Made by a program: the position numbers and the translations under genes
Shown here: positions 47,044 through 56,559 of the stretch, in pieces
Layout of the letters: each line of letters opens with the position of its first letter
Numbering within the stretch: the stretch's first letter is position 1
Assembly (NCBI GenBank): GCA_030704615.1
Contig: CM060734.1
Location: forward strand, 11,284,001-11,348,000
From: Takakia lepidozioides
Taxonomy: Eukaryota > Streptophyta > Takakiopsida > Takakiales > Takakiaceae
Direction: 5' to 3'
DNA: 64,000 bases
Notes under the pieces: generated by a model
What the model was told of the DNA's origin: nothing
The model's database searches: none
What the model saw: only the letters and a program-made list of their open reading frames with translations

Positions 47044-47216
47044 AAGGTGGACGCGTTGCCGAAGCAAGCGTAACTTATGGTGTCACTTGACCCAGAAGGG
47101 CTACTGCCTTCCGGTAGGAAGGTGGACACCTTTTGTAACAACCAACAGGTGGTTTGATCCCACAACCACTCGTACGAGGGTATATGCCCTTACCACTGGG
47201 CTACATGTTGGTTGTT
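47044..47216 (-). mobile_element. tRNA-derived SINE with 12-bp target-site duplication
   Basis: On the minus strand the 173-bp insert has a Pol III box A, TAGCCCAGTGG (plus 47193-47203), 26 bp later a box B, GGTTGTGGGATCAAACC (plus 47151-47167), and a non-tRNA tail. It is flanked by a perfect 12-bp direct repeat, TAAGCAAAAACA, at 47032-47043 and 47217-47228. The flanks together restore the ~45-bp repeat of the host sequence. The tRNA fold is degenerate, so it is not a working tRNA gene. Confidence 0.82.
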
Positions 47217-47228
47217 TAAGCAAAAACA

Positions 47229-47749
47229 TTTCCAGCTCCCTGAGCTGCACACCACTTTACAAAAAATATTCAGCTTCCTGAGCTGCACACTACTATACAT
47301 CAATATACCCAGCTCTTCGAATTACTCACTACTCTACACGAAACACCCAGCCTCCAAAGGTACATACTATTCTACCAACAATCACCCAGTCCCCTGAGCT
47401 ATACACCACTATACTTACATAAACACCCAATTGTCAAACGACTTCTAACTCTACATGTTCATACACATGACAATAACGTTACTCATTACACAATAATGCC
47501 ACCGCAGCTAACAAAATATTTTATCACATGTACCCAACCATCTGCTCACACTATACAAGGTGAAGCCACAATTCATACCCGCACTACCCCCATTCTAAGT
47601 CCTAACTCCACCCCTCGCCTCACCAAATACTCCTGGTGCTACACGTCTCTACAACCTGCACCCCCCCAACACCAATTAAAACCCACACAATACCAAACCT
47701 CATTCAAATCATGGCCACCTGCTACCAAACCCCCTAACCCCATACAGAT
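47229..47749. other. G-poor sequence continuing from 45.7 kb
   Basis: Continuation of the repeat CAGCYCCTGAGCT to about 47410, then C/A/T-rich sequence without a domain. The G-poor bias ends abruptly near 47755, where the methyltransferase-like copy 2 begins, so the junction may be an insertion boundary. Confidence 0.4.
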
Positions 47750-49863
47750 CAAGATGTTGGGCCTAAGTCGGCAAAGGACGCTGCTGCTCTGGAACAATCC
47801 AAAACGGCAGCTGAGATGGCACAGAAGACGGTGGATGCAGCTGTGCAAGCTCAACAGAAGGGGTCGAAGAAGAAGATTCGCCAGCAAGGAGCAGCAGTTG
47901 TGACACCTAAGAAGACGAAGAAGCAGAAACAGAAAGAGCAGGAAGAGGGTGACGAAGAGGACTCCGATGGAGACTTTGCAACCAGCCCACCCCCCAAAAC
48001 GCCCCTGTGCCCACCGTTGTCACGAAAGGGACAAGAACGGGCTCAGCAAAGAAGGCACTCTTCAACCCCCCGGGGGGGCACCCTTTCGAGCCGGTGGAAA
48101 TGAAGAGGCCAAAAGTGGAGCCAGAAACAGTAGTTCAGTGTGTCAATGAGAGTTTCTTGGCGGCTTTGGATGGACGGGTAGCCAAGTTGGCATACATCAA
48201 GACCATGGAGGGTCTGAAGGGCAGAGCACTAAAGAAGGCGGCTGCTGAAGAGCCTTCCGACACCCTTGGGTTTCTGAAGATGGTCTCGTTCTTTGAGAAG
48301 GTGTGTGCAGGGAAGGATTGCAGGAGGGGCGGAAAAGCCACCGAGTGGTCTTGCGATATGATCATCTTGGATATTCCGGACGGAAAGCCTGTCGAAGGAC
48401 TGCAAGCTTGCCATCTTGGAACAGGTACTCCGAGGACTCTTGGAAGAAAGGATCCGGGCTCGCCCGCATGGTGTTGGACGACAGAGGCTGTGTGGATGTC
48501 TTGGCAAGCAGAGGCAAAAACACGGAGGCAGGAATTGCGAAGTGGACCCGCAAGAGCGCCGTCCCAATTCTGAAGAAGAAGTGGACGTGCATAAACACAT
48601 TGGGCCTTCGGTCGGAAGGGAAGAAGGTAATTACGACATTGACAATCGTCCTTTCATTTTGTAAGCTGTTTTGAAATGCGGTGCCGCATTCGATTTCTAA
48701 TCGTTCCCCACTGTGTATGCAGACGAAGCAGTTCGATGCATACTGCTTTGTGAAGGAGACTCGACCTTTGCTGTCCGGAAAGATGGATTGTTGGTTGACC
48801 CAAACTGCGACCCCATCGATTACGACGTCCTGTTCAACAACGTTCCCACGGAACTCCTCCCTCATAGCCTCACTTCAACGGATCCCCTGCGGTATTCATG
48901 GACTCGGAGCCCTGCCTTCATCCAAATAATTATGGAGGCATGCACTGACCTGGAGGGCAGAGTGCTGGACCTCATCTATGGAACAGGTATGCAGATTCTT
49001 GTACTATGCTGTTCTGTAAATTCTTATTATGTTCAAATTCGTCATATTTGAAGGGCCATGTTTTAATGAGTGGATGCCATTCTAACATGTGCCTCAATGT
49101 GGGCTGGGCGGTTTTCCGACCGGCACCTCTTTGCCTACGAGGAGGACACATCCGTCAAGGGATCCCATCTGGAAGGGCTTCAACGGAATGTGAAGGCTCC
49201 CATCGAAGCCAAAGATTCCTCGGATGATTCGTCGGACTCGGAGGAAGAGACAGTGGACATTGATGCCGAGGAGAACCCGGAATACGAGTGAGTGCAAACA
49301 TCGTAAGTTTGCAAAGCCTTCTGGGTGATTTTTTGTCACATGCATTTCCGGACTGTGGTTCTCATTGGTCTCGTGGGTGATTGTTATGTGCAGAATTCCC
49401 AGATCCGGGTCGAAACCAGTGGCGCCTATATTTCTTGCCAGGGAGAATGTCCCATTCTGTGCGAGGACCGACTTCATGAAGAGCCCGGTGAAGGACTACT
49501 CCCTTCCTAGTTATGCAGCTAAACTTGCAAATACAGCGATTAGACGATGTGAGAATCCCAGTAAAGTAGAGCTGATTTTGGAGAGGGCTAGGGAGGACAG
49601 AAGTATAAGGAAAGAGTTGGCAGCAGCTGAGACAGGTCGACGGGTGCGAAAGTATATATGTGATTCAGCGGAGCGATGCAGACAGGGAGGACGACGACCC
49701 AACGGAGGTGAGATGGTCAGTTCCGCAAGGGGAAGATGGGATTTTCGAAAGCCTGGCCAACGAGCAGTCCGTTGGACATGAGAAAGGCAATGAGGGGGTG
49801 GAAGGGGAGCAGGACAGACAAGGACATGATGACGATAGTGATGATGATTTTCAAGATTGGTAG
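47750..49863 (+). pseudogene. Beta-class-like DNA methyltransferase-related gene, copy 2
   Basis: Paralogue of the gene at 34.5-37.9 kb. A Lys/Gln-rich, coiled-coil-like N-terminus (AAEMAQKTVDAAVQAQQKGS, then a basic tract) changes frame near 48000 into a region with QCVNESFLAALDGR, the counterpart of KVVNESFLAMMESR in copy 1. Then follow CDMIILDIPDGKPVEG, a frameshift, GLARMVLDDRGCVDVLASRG and KKWTCINTLGL, an intron (48629 to about 48720), TKQFDAYCFVKETRPLL, a frameshift near 48770, VDPNCDPIDYDVLFNNVP, TRSPAFIQIIMEACTDLEG with VLDLIYGTG, an intron, and CASMWAGRFSDRHLFAYEED. A last exon from about 49392 gives a basic segment and an acidic tail ending at TAG 49861-49863. Two introns fall at the same codons as in copy 1. 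VLDLIYGTG preserves motif I better than copy 1. Confidence 0.6.
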
Positions 49864-49996
49864 AATTTTAATTAACTCTCTGTACATTTACATTCTCTTC
49901 CAGAGTATATAAAGGAATTTCTCCCCGCTGTTGATGTCCCCTCTCCCATGTGCTTCTAAACGACACCATCTTTCAAACCACGTCCTTCCCAAAACC

Positions 49997-50937
49997 GGAA
50001 ATGCGGCGCCGCATTTCCATGTCGGAACGGATAAATGGAAATGTGACAACTGCAAATACATCGTTTGGAAATGCGGCACCACATTTCCATAACTGGGGCA
50101 AGAACAATTTTCCGTTTCCTATTCTGGACATCAGAAACTGTTCGGCCGAACGGAAATGCGGTGCCGCATTTCACCGCATTTCCGTTTTCGACATGGAAGT
50201 TTTGCTGATTGCCAGCTCTTTCCATTGAGGTAAATGGAAATGCGACGCCGCAATCGGAGGTCAAACACGTTATTCCCATGGCGGACATGGAAATGCGGTG
50301 CCGCATTTCCATTTTGGAGATGGATGTTTGTCCAATTCCAGACCCTTCGACGGAAATGCGGCACGCATTCCATTGTCCAATATAAAATTTCGATGACGGA
50401 CATGGAAATGCGGTGCCGCATTTCCATTTTGGAGATGGATGTTTGACCAATTCCAGACCCTTTGACGGAAATGCGGGACCACATTCCATCGTGGTGGACG
50501 GAAATGCGGTGCCGCATTCCATTGTCTAATACGAAATTTCGATGATGGACATGGAAATGCGGTGCCGCATTTCCAGAACGGACATCGTTGTTTGTCCAAT
50601 TCCAGACCCTTCGACGGAAATGCGGCACCGCATTCCATCGTGCTGGACAGAAATGCGGTGCCGCATTCCATTGTCCAATACGAAATTTCGATGACGGACA
50701 TGGAAATGCGGTGCCGCATTTCCAGAACGGACATGGACATGCATTGGCGATTGGACATGCTTGGAAAATTCAAGGTCGAATATAAAAATGCGGTGCCGCA
50801 TTTGGAATTCGAAGTATGGAAATGCCATGTCAAGAAAGGAAATGCGGTACCGCATTTCCGTTACGACCAGAATGGAGGAGTGGGAGCTGCCGGAAATCGC
50901 TGCATGGAAAAAAATGAAATGCGGTGCCGCATTTCCG
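49997..50937. repeat. Dispersed palindromes, family 2 (GGAAATGCGG-TG-CCGCATTTCC)
   Basis: About sixteen copies of a 22-bp palindrome with 10-bp arms and a 2-bp centre lie directly 3' of the methyltransferase-like copy 2; exact or nearly exact units are at 49997, 50067, 50152, 50289, 50404, 50500, 50553, 50616, 50650, 50702, 50786, 50838 and 50917. The centre is TG, CA, CG or TA. Spacers also repeat (GACGGACATGGAAATGCGG; TTGTCCAATTCCAGACCCTTCGA), giving a ~115-180-bp higher-order unit from 50280 to 50725. Single outlying copies occur at 48672-48691 and, decayed, at 52059-52079. Confidence 0.92.
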
Positions 50938-51201
50938 AGCTTGGGCATGTACATGTTTCCTTTTACTCATAGTTGGATTTCCTTCACCTTAGGACTCTGA
51001 TATCGCTGACTCTGATATATTGATGTGGACAAACACTTTGTAGAAATGAGACCACAAATTGTGAACAGTGGGCCAATTACAGCATTTCTTGAATATAATG
51101 GAACTCAGCACACAGAAGTGAGGGACAATGGGTTGTTTTATTGATCGAACACAGTGTGTCACATTTAGCAAATCTAAGCCCTTCCACCTTCTACATGGGC
51201 G

Positions 51202-51780
51202 TCACCAAGTCGACGGAACTTCGATAGCCCTCAAAACAAGCTCATTACTGACGCGACACCTCCAGGTAAACTGCAATGCAATCGTTCTGGTGCCCTTGGT
51301 GGAGCTGACTACAATGTCATGCCCATCAATGATACCACCATCATACATTGGCAAGGTCACTGTGGGCCTCATGTGCCCGTGCGATCGTCTTCGCAACTCA
51401 GCCGAATGTCTCCATACACTGGAAGAGCGGAGTGAACTCCACGAATATAGTTTTCCCTGGTGCCGTCCTCCCTAGTCCACTGGCAGCAGTTCCAGCGCCA
51501 AAGCGAGGCCGTCTTGCTCTGTCCGACATCCCATTCCAGCTTGGTATATCGAGGTCAACAATTTTCAGGACCCACGGACCGCATTGACCCTCGCTCAAAG
51601 CGGTAATAGCCCTCCAAATACTCCATTGCGCGCAAAGACTCCCGCTTGATTCCAAAAGCGTCAGTGAAAACAGAGAGCCACACAATGATGTCTCCTGATT
51701 TTGGTTTGAACATCGCATAATCGTGGCCATGATAAGGGCAGTCAGCAAGATTGCGGCGGCACGACATCCTCGCAAAAGAT
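51202..51780 (-). pseudogene. Unrecognised protein family, copy A, frameshifted
   Basis: Three successive minus frames align to the plus-strand copy at 52338-52892: ADCPYHGHDYAMFKPKSGD and YYRFERG (51767-51555), PWVLKIVDLDIPSWNG and GKTIFVEFTPLF (51600-51398), and MYDGGIIDGHDIVVSSTKG then ALQFTWR (51396-51202). Two frameshifts show decay. The sequence is rich in Gly, Asp and aromatic residues in alternating patterns, suggesting a beta-rich fold. I do not recognise the family. It sits between palindrome family 2 and its sister copy, which points the other way. Confidence 0.6.
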
Positions 51781-51900
51781 TAGCGGAGTACTCTCAATGA
51801 CAGCAGCTCCCGGATGGAGGAGACAGCAGCGCGGTGGCTGGAAGTAGTTCACAATGTGTTTGCAAACGCTGCAATTCCTCACTAACACTCCAGGGCACAT

Positions 51901-52398
51901 TTAAATTCCCCCCCTACAGGAACCTGCATGGATGAAGATTGGCTGCTCCATGAATGTAGCCGTTTCAGTTTCCTTCCGTGCCATGCAAACTATGGGCCGT
52001 AAGTGCCAGGTGGGCCTATAGCCACTCGAGACGACGAAGTCCATCCCCCCTTCGATATAAATGTGGCACCGAATTTCCATCCGGGGGACGGACTTCGGTG
52101 GCAGATTACAAACTATTCCCCGTGGATGAGAAAGAGGTAGCGGTTCATCCACCGCTGGCGTGATGAACACGTTACACAATGATTCGTGTAGGTGGGACCC
52201 AGATGCTCCATTATTGGAGCCCGCACTGCTCTTCCGCTTCTCATCATTTCGAAAATCAAAGGCTTCGTTGTTGTCCGCAAGGTCATTGTCATCGGCATCA
52301 AAGACGTCCTCAGGACCTCCTTGCAAGGATATCGTGCTTCCGGAACTGGGACGACTGCCCTTATGGAGGCTTCGATTATGCAATGTATTCGGCCACAT
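51901..52398 (-). CDS. Hypothetical protein, 165 aa
   Basis: An open minus frame with an acidic N-terminal part (GGPEDVFDADDNDLADNNEA), a Ser/Gly linker and a C-terminal part with PRMEIRCHIYIEGGMDF and RPIVCMARKETETATF. It precedes copy A on the same strand, so it might be its N-terminal exon. It also contains a decayed family-2 palindrome (52059-52079) in coding phase. No family is recognised, and chance openness cannot be excluded. Confidence 0.3.
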   Translation of the reverse strand: MWPNTLHNRSLHKGSRPSSGSTISLQGGPEDVFDADDNDLADNNEAFDFRNDEKRKSSAGSNNGASGSHLHESLCNVFITPAVDEPLPLSHPRGIVCNLPPKSVPRMEIRCHIYIEGGMDFVVSSGYRPTWHLRPIVCMARKETETATFMEQPIFIHAGSCRGGI

Positions 52399-52892
52399 CG
52401 GGAGACATCGTTATCTGGCACACAGTTTACACAGAAGATAGTGGGGCGAATGTGGAAACATTGTCAGTTTTTGAGTATATCCCAGGCCACTACGCCTTCG
52501 AGCGGGGTGACGATCTTGGTCTGAGGAGTCCGTGGCTCCTGCGCATCCTTGATTCCGATTTTCCCAGCTACGACGGGCACCCATGCAGAAGAATGCGCAC
52601 TGCTATGCTGTTGCGGTGGAACTGCTGCCAGTGGACATGGGTGGACTCCATCGGAGAGACGTATACTCCTGAAGGAGTGCACTCCTCTTCTCCATTGTAT
52701 GGGGACATTCGCATTGGTGTGGACGACAAAAACGTGAAGCTTTCCATATTCGATGGTGGTATGATTGAAGGGCACGACATTGCAGTGAACATCAATAGGG
52801 GCGGTACAACGGCTGCAATCCAGTTTACCTGGAGGAGCCCGATGACTCATGAGATAGCTTTTAGAGCAGTCGAAGTCCTGTTGACAACGTGA
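52338..52892 (+). CDS. Unrecognised protein family, copy B, uninterrupted
   Basis: The frame is open from 52179 to 52892, but similarity to copy A starts at about 52338 (ISCFRNWDDCPYGGFDYAMY), so the true coding exon probably begins near there. Later segments are GDIVIWHTVYTEDSGANVET, HYAFERGDD, PWLLRILDSDFPSYDG, YGDIRIGVDDKNVKLSIFDG, GGMIEGHDIAVNINRGG and IQFTWRSPMTHEIAFRAVEV. The region conserved between the two copies covers about 180 residues, which argues for a real protein. There are no transmembrane segments or recognisable catalytic motif. Copies A and B are head to head with about 560 bp between them. Confidence 0.55.
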   Translation, partial: FRNWDDCPYGGFDYAMYSATSGDIVIWHTVYTEDSGANVETLSVFEYIPGHYAFERGDDLGLRSPWLLRILDSDFPSYDGHPCRRMRTAMLLRWNCCQWTWVDSIGETYTPEGVHSSSPLYGDIRIGVDDKNVKLSIFDGGMIEGHDIAVNINRGGTTAAIQFTWRSPMTHEIAFRAVEVLLTT

Positions 52893-54239
52893 CTTGTATT
52901 CAGAAGGCACATTGCCATAGATTTGTTTGCACCATCAGCACAGTAGACGTGCTTCAAATGCAATTCATGTGGATCAATAAAAACCCCATTGTGCCCTCTT
53001 TTTTGTTCTATTCTGTATCCATCATTCCCAGAATGCATCATTCCTCATTTCGTTTGGGATTGGGAGTGGGGGTGGATTTTGCAAGTGGCTGGTAGGCTGA
53101 AATGGGCCCCATTGTACAGAGCAGTACCACCCTACCATTCGCGAAACATTGCCTTTCAATATGTAATTCTAAAAAACATTGCCAAACCTCCTTCATCGGG
53201 AGGTCCTTCTCCCCTTATGACCGTGATACCCTCAACCCTATTCCCGCGGACACTCATTTCCGGAAAATAGTCCTGCTCATGTTTTTCTCGACACTTACGA
53301 CTCTGCTCATGGCTCATGCTGCTCATGGCTCATGGCTCATGAAATAGCAGCCCCCAGGCTAGGTGTGTTTTTGTTAATGATGGGAAACCCCCCAGGGGCA
53401 GGTCTATCCTCTTTTGCATTTACCAAGACCTGCTTATTGAGGTGAGAAAAGCTTGGGGCACTTTGACTGCAGCTGTTTCCAGATCTTCCGAACAACGCGG
53501 GAGGAAGCTCCTCAATGATTTTCAACAATCCCGGGAAACAACTTTTTCTGCACTAGCCTTCCCAACATGCGGTTCACCTGGCAAGTCTCCACTCCCGATG
53601 ATTGGGATGTCTCCTGGTGAGGGAGAAGATGGAGACTTCAATTGGAGGCACAAGAAGGCTAGGGTTACTAAATTCAGAAACCAATTAAAATTTTAGATCA
53701 CATCTGTTGAATTAGGAAGTGCCCCTTTCTTCTCCACGTTGTGCAGTGAATTCTTGCACTGCCTTGCTGGCTCTCTAGCTCACTCTCATGTGTTTTCTCC
53801 GAAAGGTTTTTCTTGGCTTGCTATCAGCCATGTTCATCTCGAACAAGCTCTGTTTAGCTTGCAAACCAGTCACTTGGGCCTTACAGTAGGCCTACAGCTG
53901 TAGTTGCAGATGCAGTTCTATGTTTACTGGTAGAATTTTTAGGCATGTGGTTCCTCTTCTTTTCACTTAGTTCTCTCTGTTACATCACTGTCTGTTTCTC
54001 TCCATCTCAGTAAGCTAGTTTGCTTTGGTTTCGGGGAAGCTCCCCCTCGGTGAGCCTTTACAGCCTCCATGGTGGTTATTTTTTCCACCTCATGTGAACA
54101 TTTTTTTTATTTAATTTGATTAAAAAGGCCTCCGTCCCTTTTCTTTATTAAAGACTTCCCTTCTTTCAATCCCTGCTTTTACCCAAGGCTTACAGACAGC
54201 ACGGTCTCAAGCTGGCAATGGCTCCCAAAACCCTACAGA
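52893..54239. other. No supported gene; GCTCATG short repeats at 53275-53345
   Basis: CTCATGGCTCATG repeats several times near 53280-53342. A plus frame 53442-53696 (84 codons, ending VTKFRNQLKF) may be the decayed ORF1 or leader of the LINE that follows. Nothing else could be recognised. Confidence 0.4.
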
Positions 54240-55865
54240 AAGGTTCCTCTCGAAACTAAAGGTTGTGGGGGTGGCGAGCCAGCTTTTAAGTAGAGATATA
54301 GCAGCCTCTAGGAAAAAGAAACTTAGACCCTTACCAAGTGCCTTTCAGTCTGTCAAAAGAAAATGGAGTCACCTCGGTGCGACGAAGAAACCTTCAGTAC
54401 CTACCTGGAAGCCAAGCATAATCTTCAAAACTTCCACAACCTGCAAGAGCAAAAACTCAATCTTTCAGCAGGGATCAACTGGTCTTCCAAGGGAGAAAAA
54501 ATGACCAGGTATTTCTTCGCTAAAACCAAACTCAGAAAAGCATCCCAATCCATATCTATGGCCCCACATCTCGGAGGACTTTCTAGCAATGTCCAACCAC
54601 ATCTTCCTCTCAAACCACATGCATGCTGCAATGTCACATGGAATCATTACTCTTCTTTAAAAAAAAAAAGATAGAACTAGCCTGACCAACTACAGACCTA
54701 TTACCCTTCTGAATGTAGCATACAAAATCATAGCAAAGGGGCTCGCACTCCGTCTTCAACCTCTTTTGCTTTCCATCATCAGACCAAGCCAGTCAGGCTT
54801 CATTAAAGGAAGGTACATTATGGATAACCTGCTGCTAGCCCAAGAGTTACCCCACTACGCTCTCAAAACCCAACAGGCTATAGCCCTCCTTCTCCTCGAC
54901 TTCGAAAAGGCCTTCGATAGGGTGGAGTGGCCCTTTCTCTTAGATACCCTTGCCAAGATTGGTCTACCCCCCAGCTTCTGCCAATGGGTACGCATTCTCC
55001 TATCATGATCAACTAGTAGAGTTATTGTTAATGGTTCGGTCTCCAAGCCTTTCTCGCTTCAGCGTTCTGTGAGACAAGGCTGCCCTCTGGCTCCCTTTCT
55101 CTTTATCATTGCAACGGACACCTTGGGTTACATGCTGCAAGCAAATCAGCGAATCACAGGACTCAAACTCACTAGCTACATCACTAATCAGCCTATACAG
55201 ATCAGGGAGTCTATGTATGTAGATGACACTTTCCTTATGCTTCAAGCAAACCCAATCAATCTAGACAATGCCTCTGCCACTTATCTTCCTTCTGTGCGGC
55301 CTCGGGCTTCAAAGTTAATTGGAACAAAACCTGCACCCTTCTGGTGGGTGATACTTCCTAATCCCGCCTAGGGCCTTCACCCTCCTGGGGAACTAATATA
55401 GGTCTTTCTTGGCTGCAACCGGGTCAGACGACCACTCTGCTAGGCTATATGCGACGAGCAATGTCTTTGTGTTTGGAACACTCTCCCTCACCGTTGGAGA
55501 AACCTCCGACCTCCACTCCACGGCCTCGCCAAAATTTGAGAGAGACGTCAACTGGAAGCGCGTCACGACCTCCAGGCTTAACTTTCGCTAGTATGATTTC
55601 TCGTAGATTAGCCCCTCGATAATCTCGGCTTCATACGCTGCTTTTTGGAGGACTCTCATTATTAAGGCTTGGCTTCCTTAGGTTTACCAGTTCAATACTG
55701 TGTTTTATGCAAGGTTTTTGGTTCCCCCCCCCTACGGTGTGTAACCCTTATGGTGTCGCTTGGGGTTTTATTTTTTTCCCCGAATTGGTTATAAAATGAG
55801 AAATCCTTTAAAAGAAAAATAAAAAATAAAAAATTAAAAAAATATACTTTTAAAAATAATTAAAA
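54240..55865 (+). mobile_element. L1-like LINE ORF2 remnant with A-rich 3' tail
   Basis: In one plus frame from about 54661: DRTSLTNYRPITLLNVAYK, QSGFIKGRYIMDN, LLLDFEKAFDRVEWPFLL, a TGA stop (55006-55008), SVRQGCPLAPFLFIIATD and MYVDDTFLML, which are RT motifs 2, 2a, A, B and C in order; the catalytic box is YVDD. A connector segment upstream (54363-54540, other frame) has INWSSKGEKMTRYFF, also typical of plant L1 ORF2. A 5' endonuclease was not found. The end is an A-rich tail at about 55796-55865. It is a different LINE clade from the G-poor one at 5.7-13.4 kb. Confidence 0.85.
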
Positions 55866-56559
55866 GCGGGGATGGAGCAATCGCGTCTCCCTCTCAGATA
55901 TACCCTGCTGCAGAGCGAGGCGTGGCAGGGCCGAACACCACCATTGTTGTCGTTTTCTGCTGCACTCGCAGCGGCCTGTGACAGTCATCATGCTCGGCCT
56001 GTGACAGGCTTCCCCGAAGCTTACACTCTCTTTCTTTTCGCAGGTGTGTCGAGAGCAGTCAGAATTGCCTGTTTCTGGATAGCTGGCCTCATCCGTCTTC
56101 CTTGCCAGTGCCTCTTTAGTCTGTGATTCCCACTCCTCGTCCTATCAGTTCCACCCACCTTGGCTCCCGTCAGCGCTGGAGCTGTTCTTTTATGGCTTCT
56201 GCTGACCTAAGCTCTCGCAATCCCCGCCTCGTCACGCCGCGATCTCTATCTGCCTCCCGCTTTCCAGCCGTTTTGGAAATCTCTGTGCTAATTGGCTTAA
56301 CTTCACTTGAGTAGAGGGTTCAGAGAAGGAGTAGACTCGGGACGCGTTTACGTACTCTGGAGCAAATTTGAGAGTGCGTGATCTCCAATCAGGAGGCATT
56401 TCTTGGAGGAGGGCGGTCCGTTTGACGTCAGAGCCTGTACTCGATGAAAGATTCCCCTTAACGGCTAATTTGACAGTCGGAATCGGAAAAACTGACTTGG
56501 CCTTCAAGTTTGGAAGTAACCTGTAAGAGATTGCCTTATTTCGGTGTACTAGCAACGAG
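55866..56559. other. Upstream/5' region of the TOL gene
   Basis: No convincing frame. The stretch directly before the TOL start codon is the expected promoter and 5' UTR. I cannot point to a TATA box with confidence. The LINE tail ends within 700 bp of the TOL start codon. Confidence 0.4.

Noticed and set aside
47151-47203. Functional tRNA gene
   Set aside because: Box A and box B are present, but the acceptor and anticodon stems do not form and target-site duplications flank a 173-bp unit, so it is a SINE.
46415-47281. 288-codon plus frame as a gene
   Set aside because: Composition matches G-poor non-coding LINE sequence, and the frame runs through a SINE inserted in the opposite orientation.
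49956-50833. Long minus frames across the palindrome array as proteins
   Set aside because: They consist of periodic HRISM/GNAAPHFH-type peptides produced by the repeats.
49997-50937. CRISPR array
   Set aside because: Units are palindromes with irregular, themselves repeated spacers, in a eukaryotic intron-bearing context and with no cas genes.
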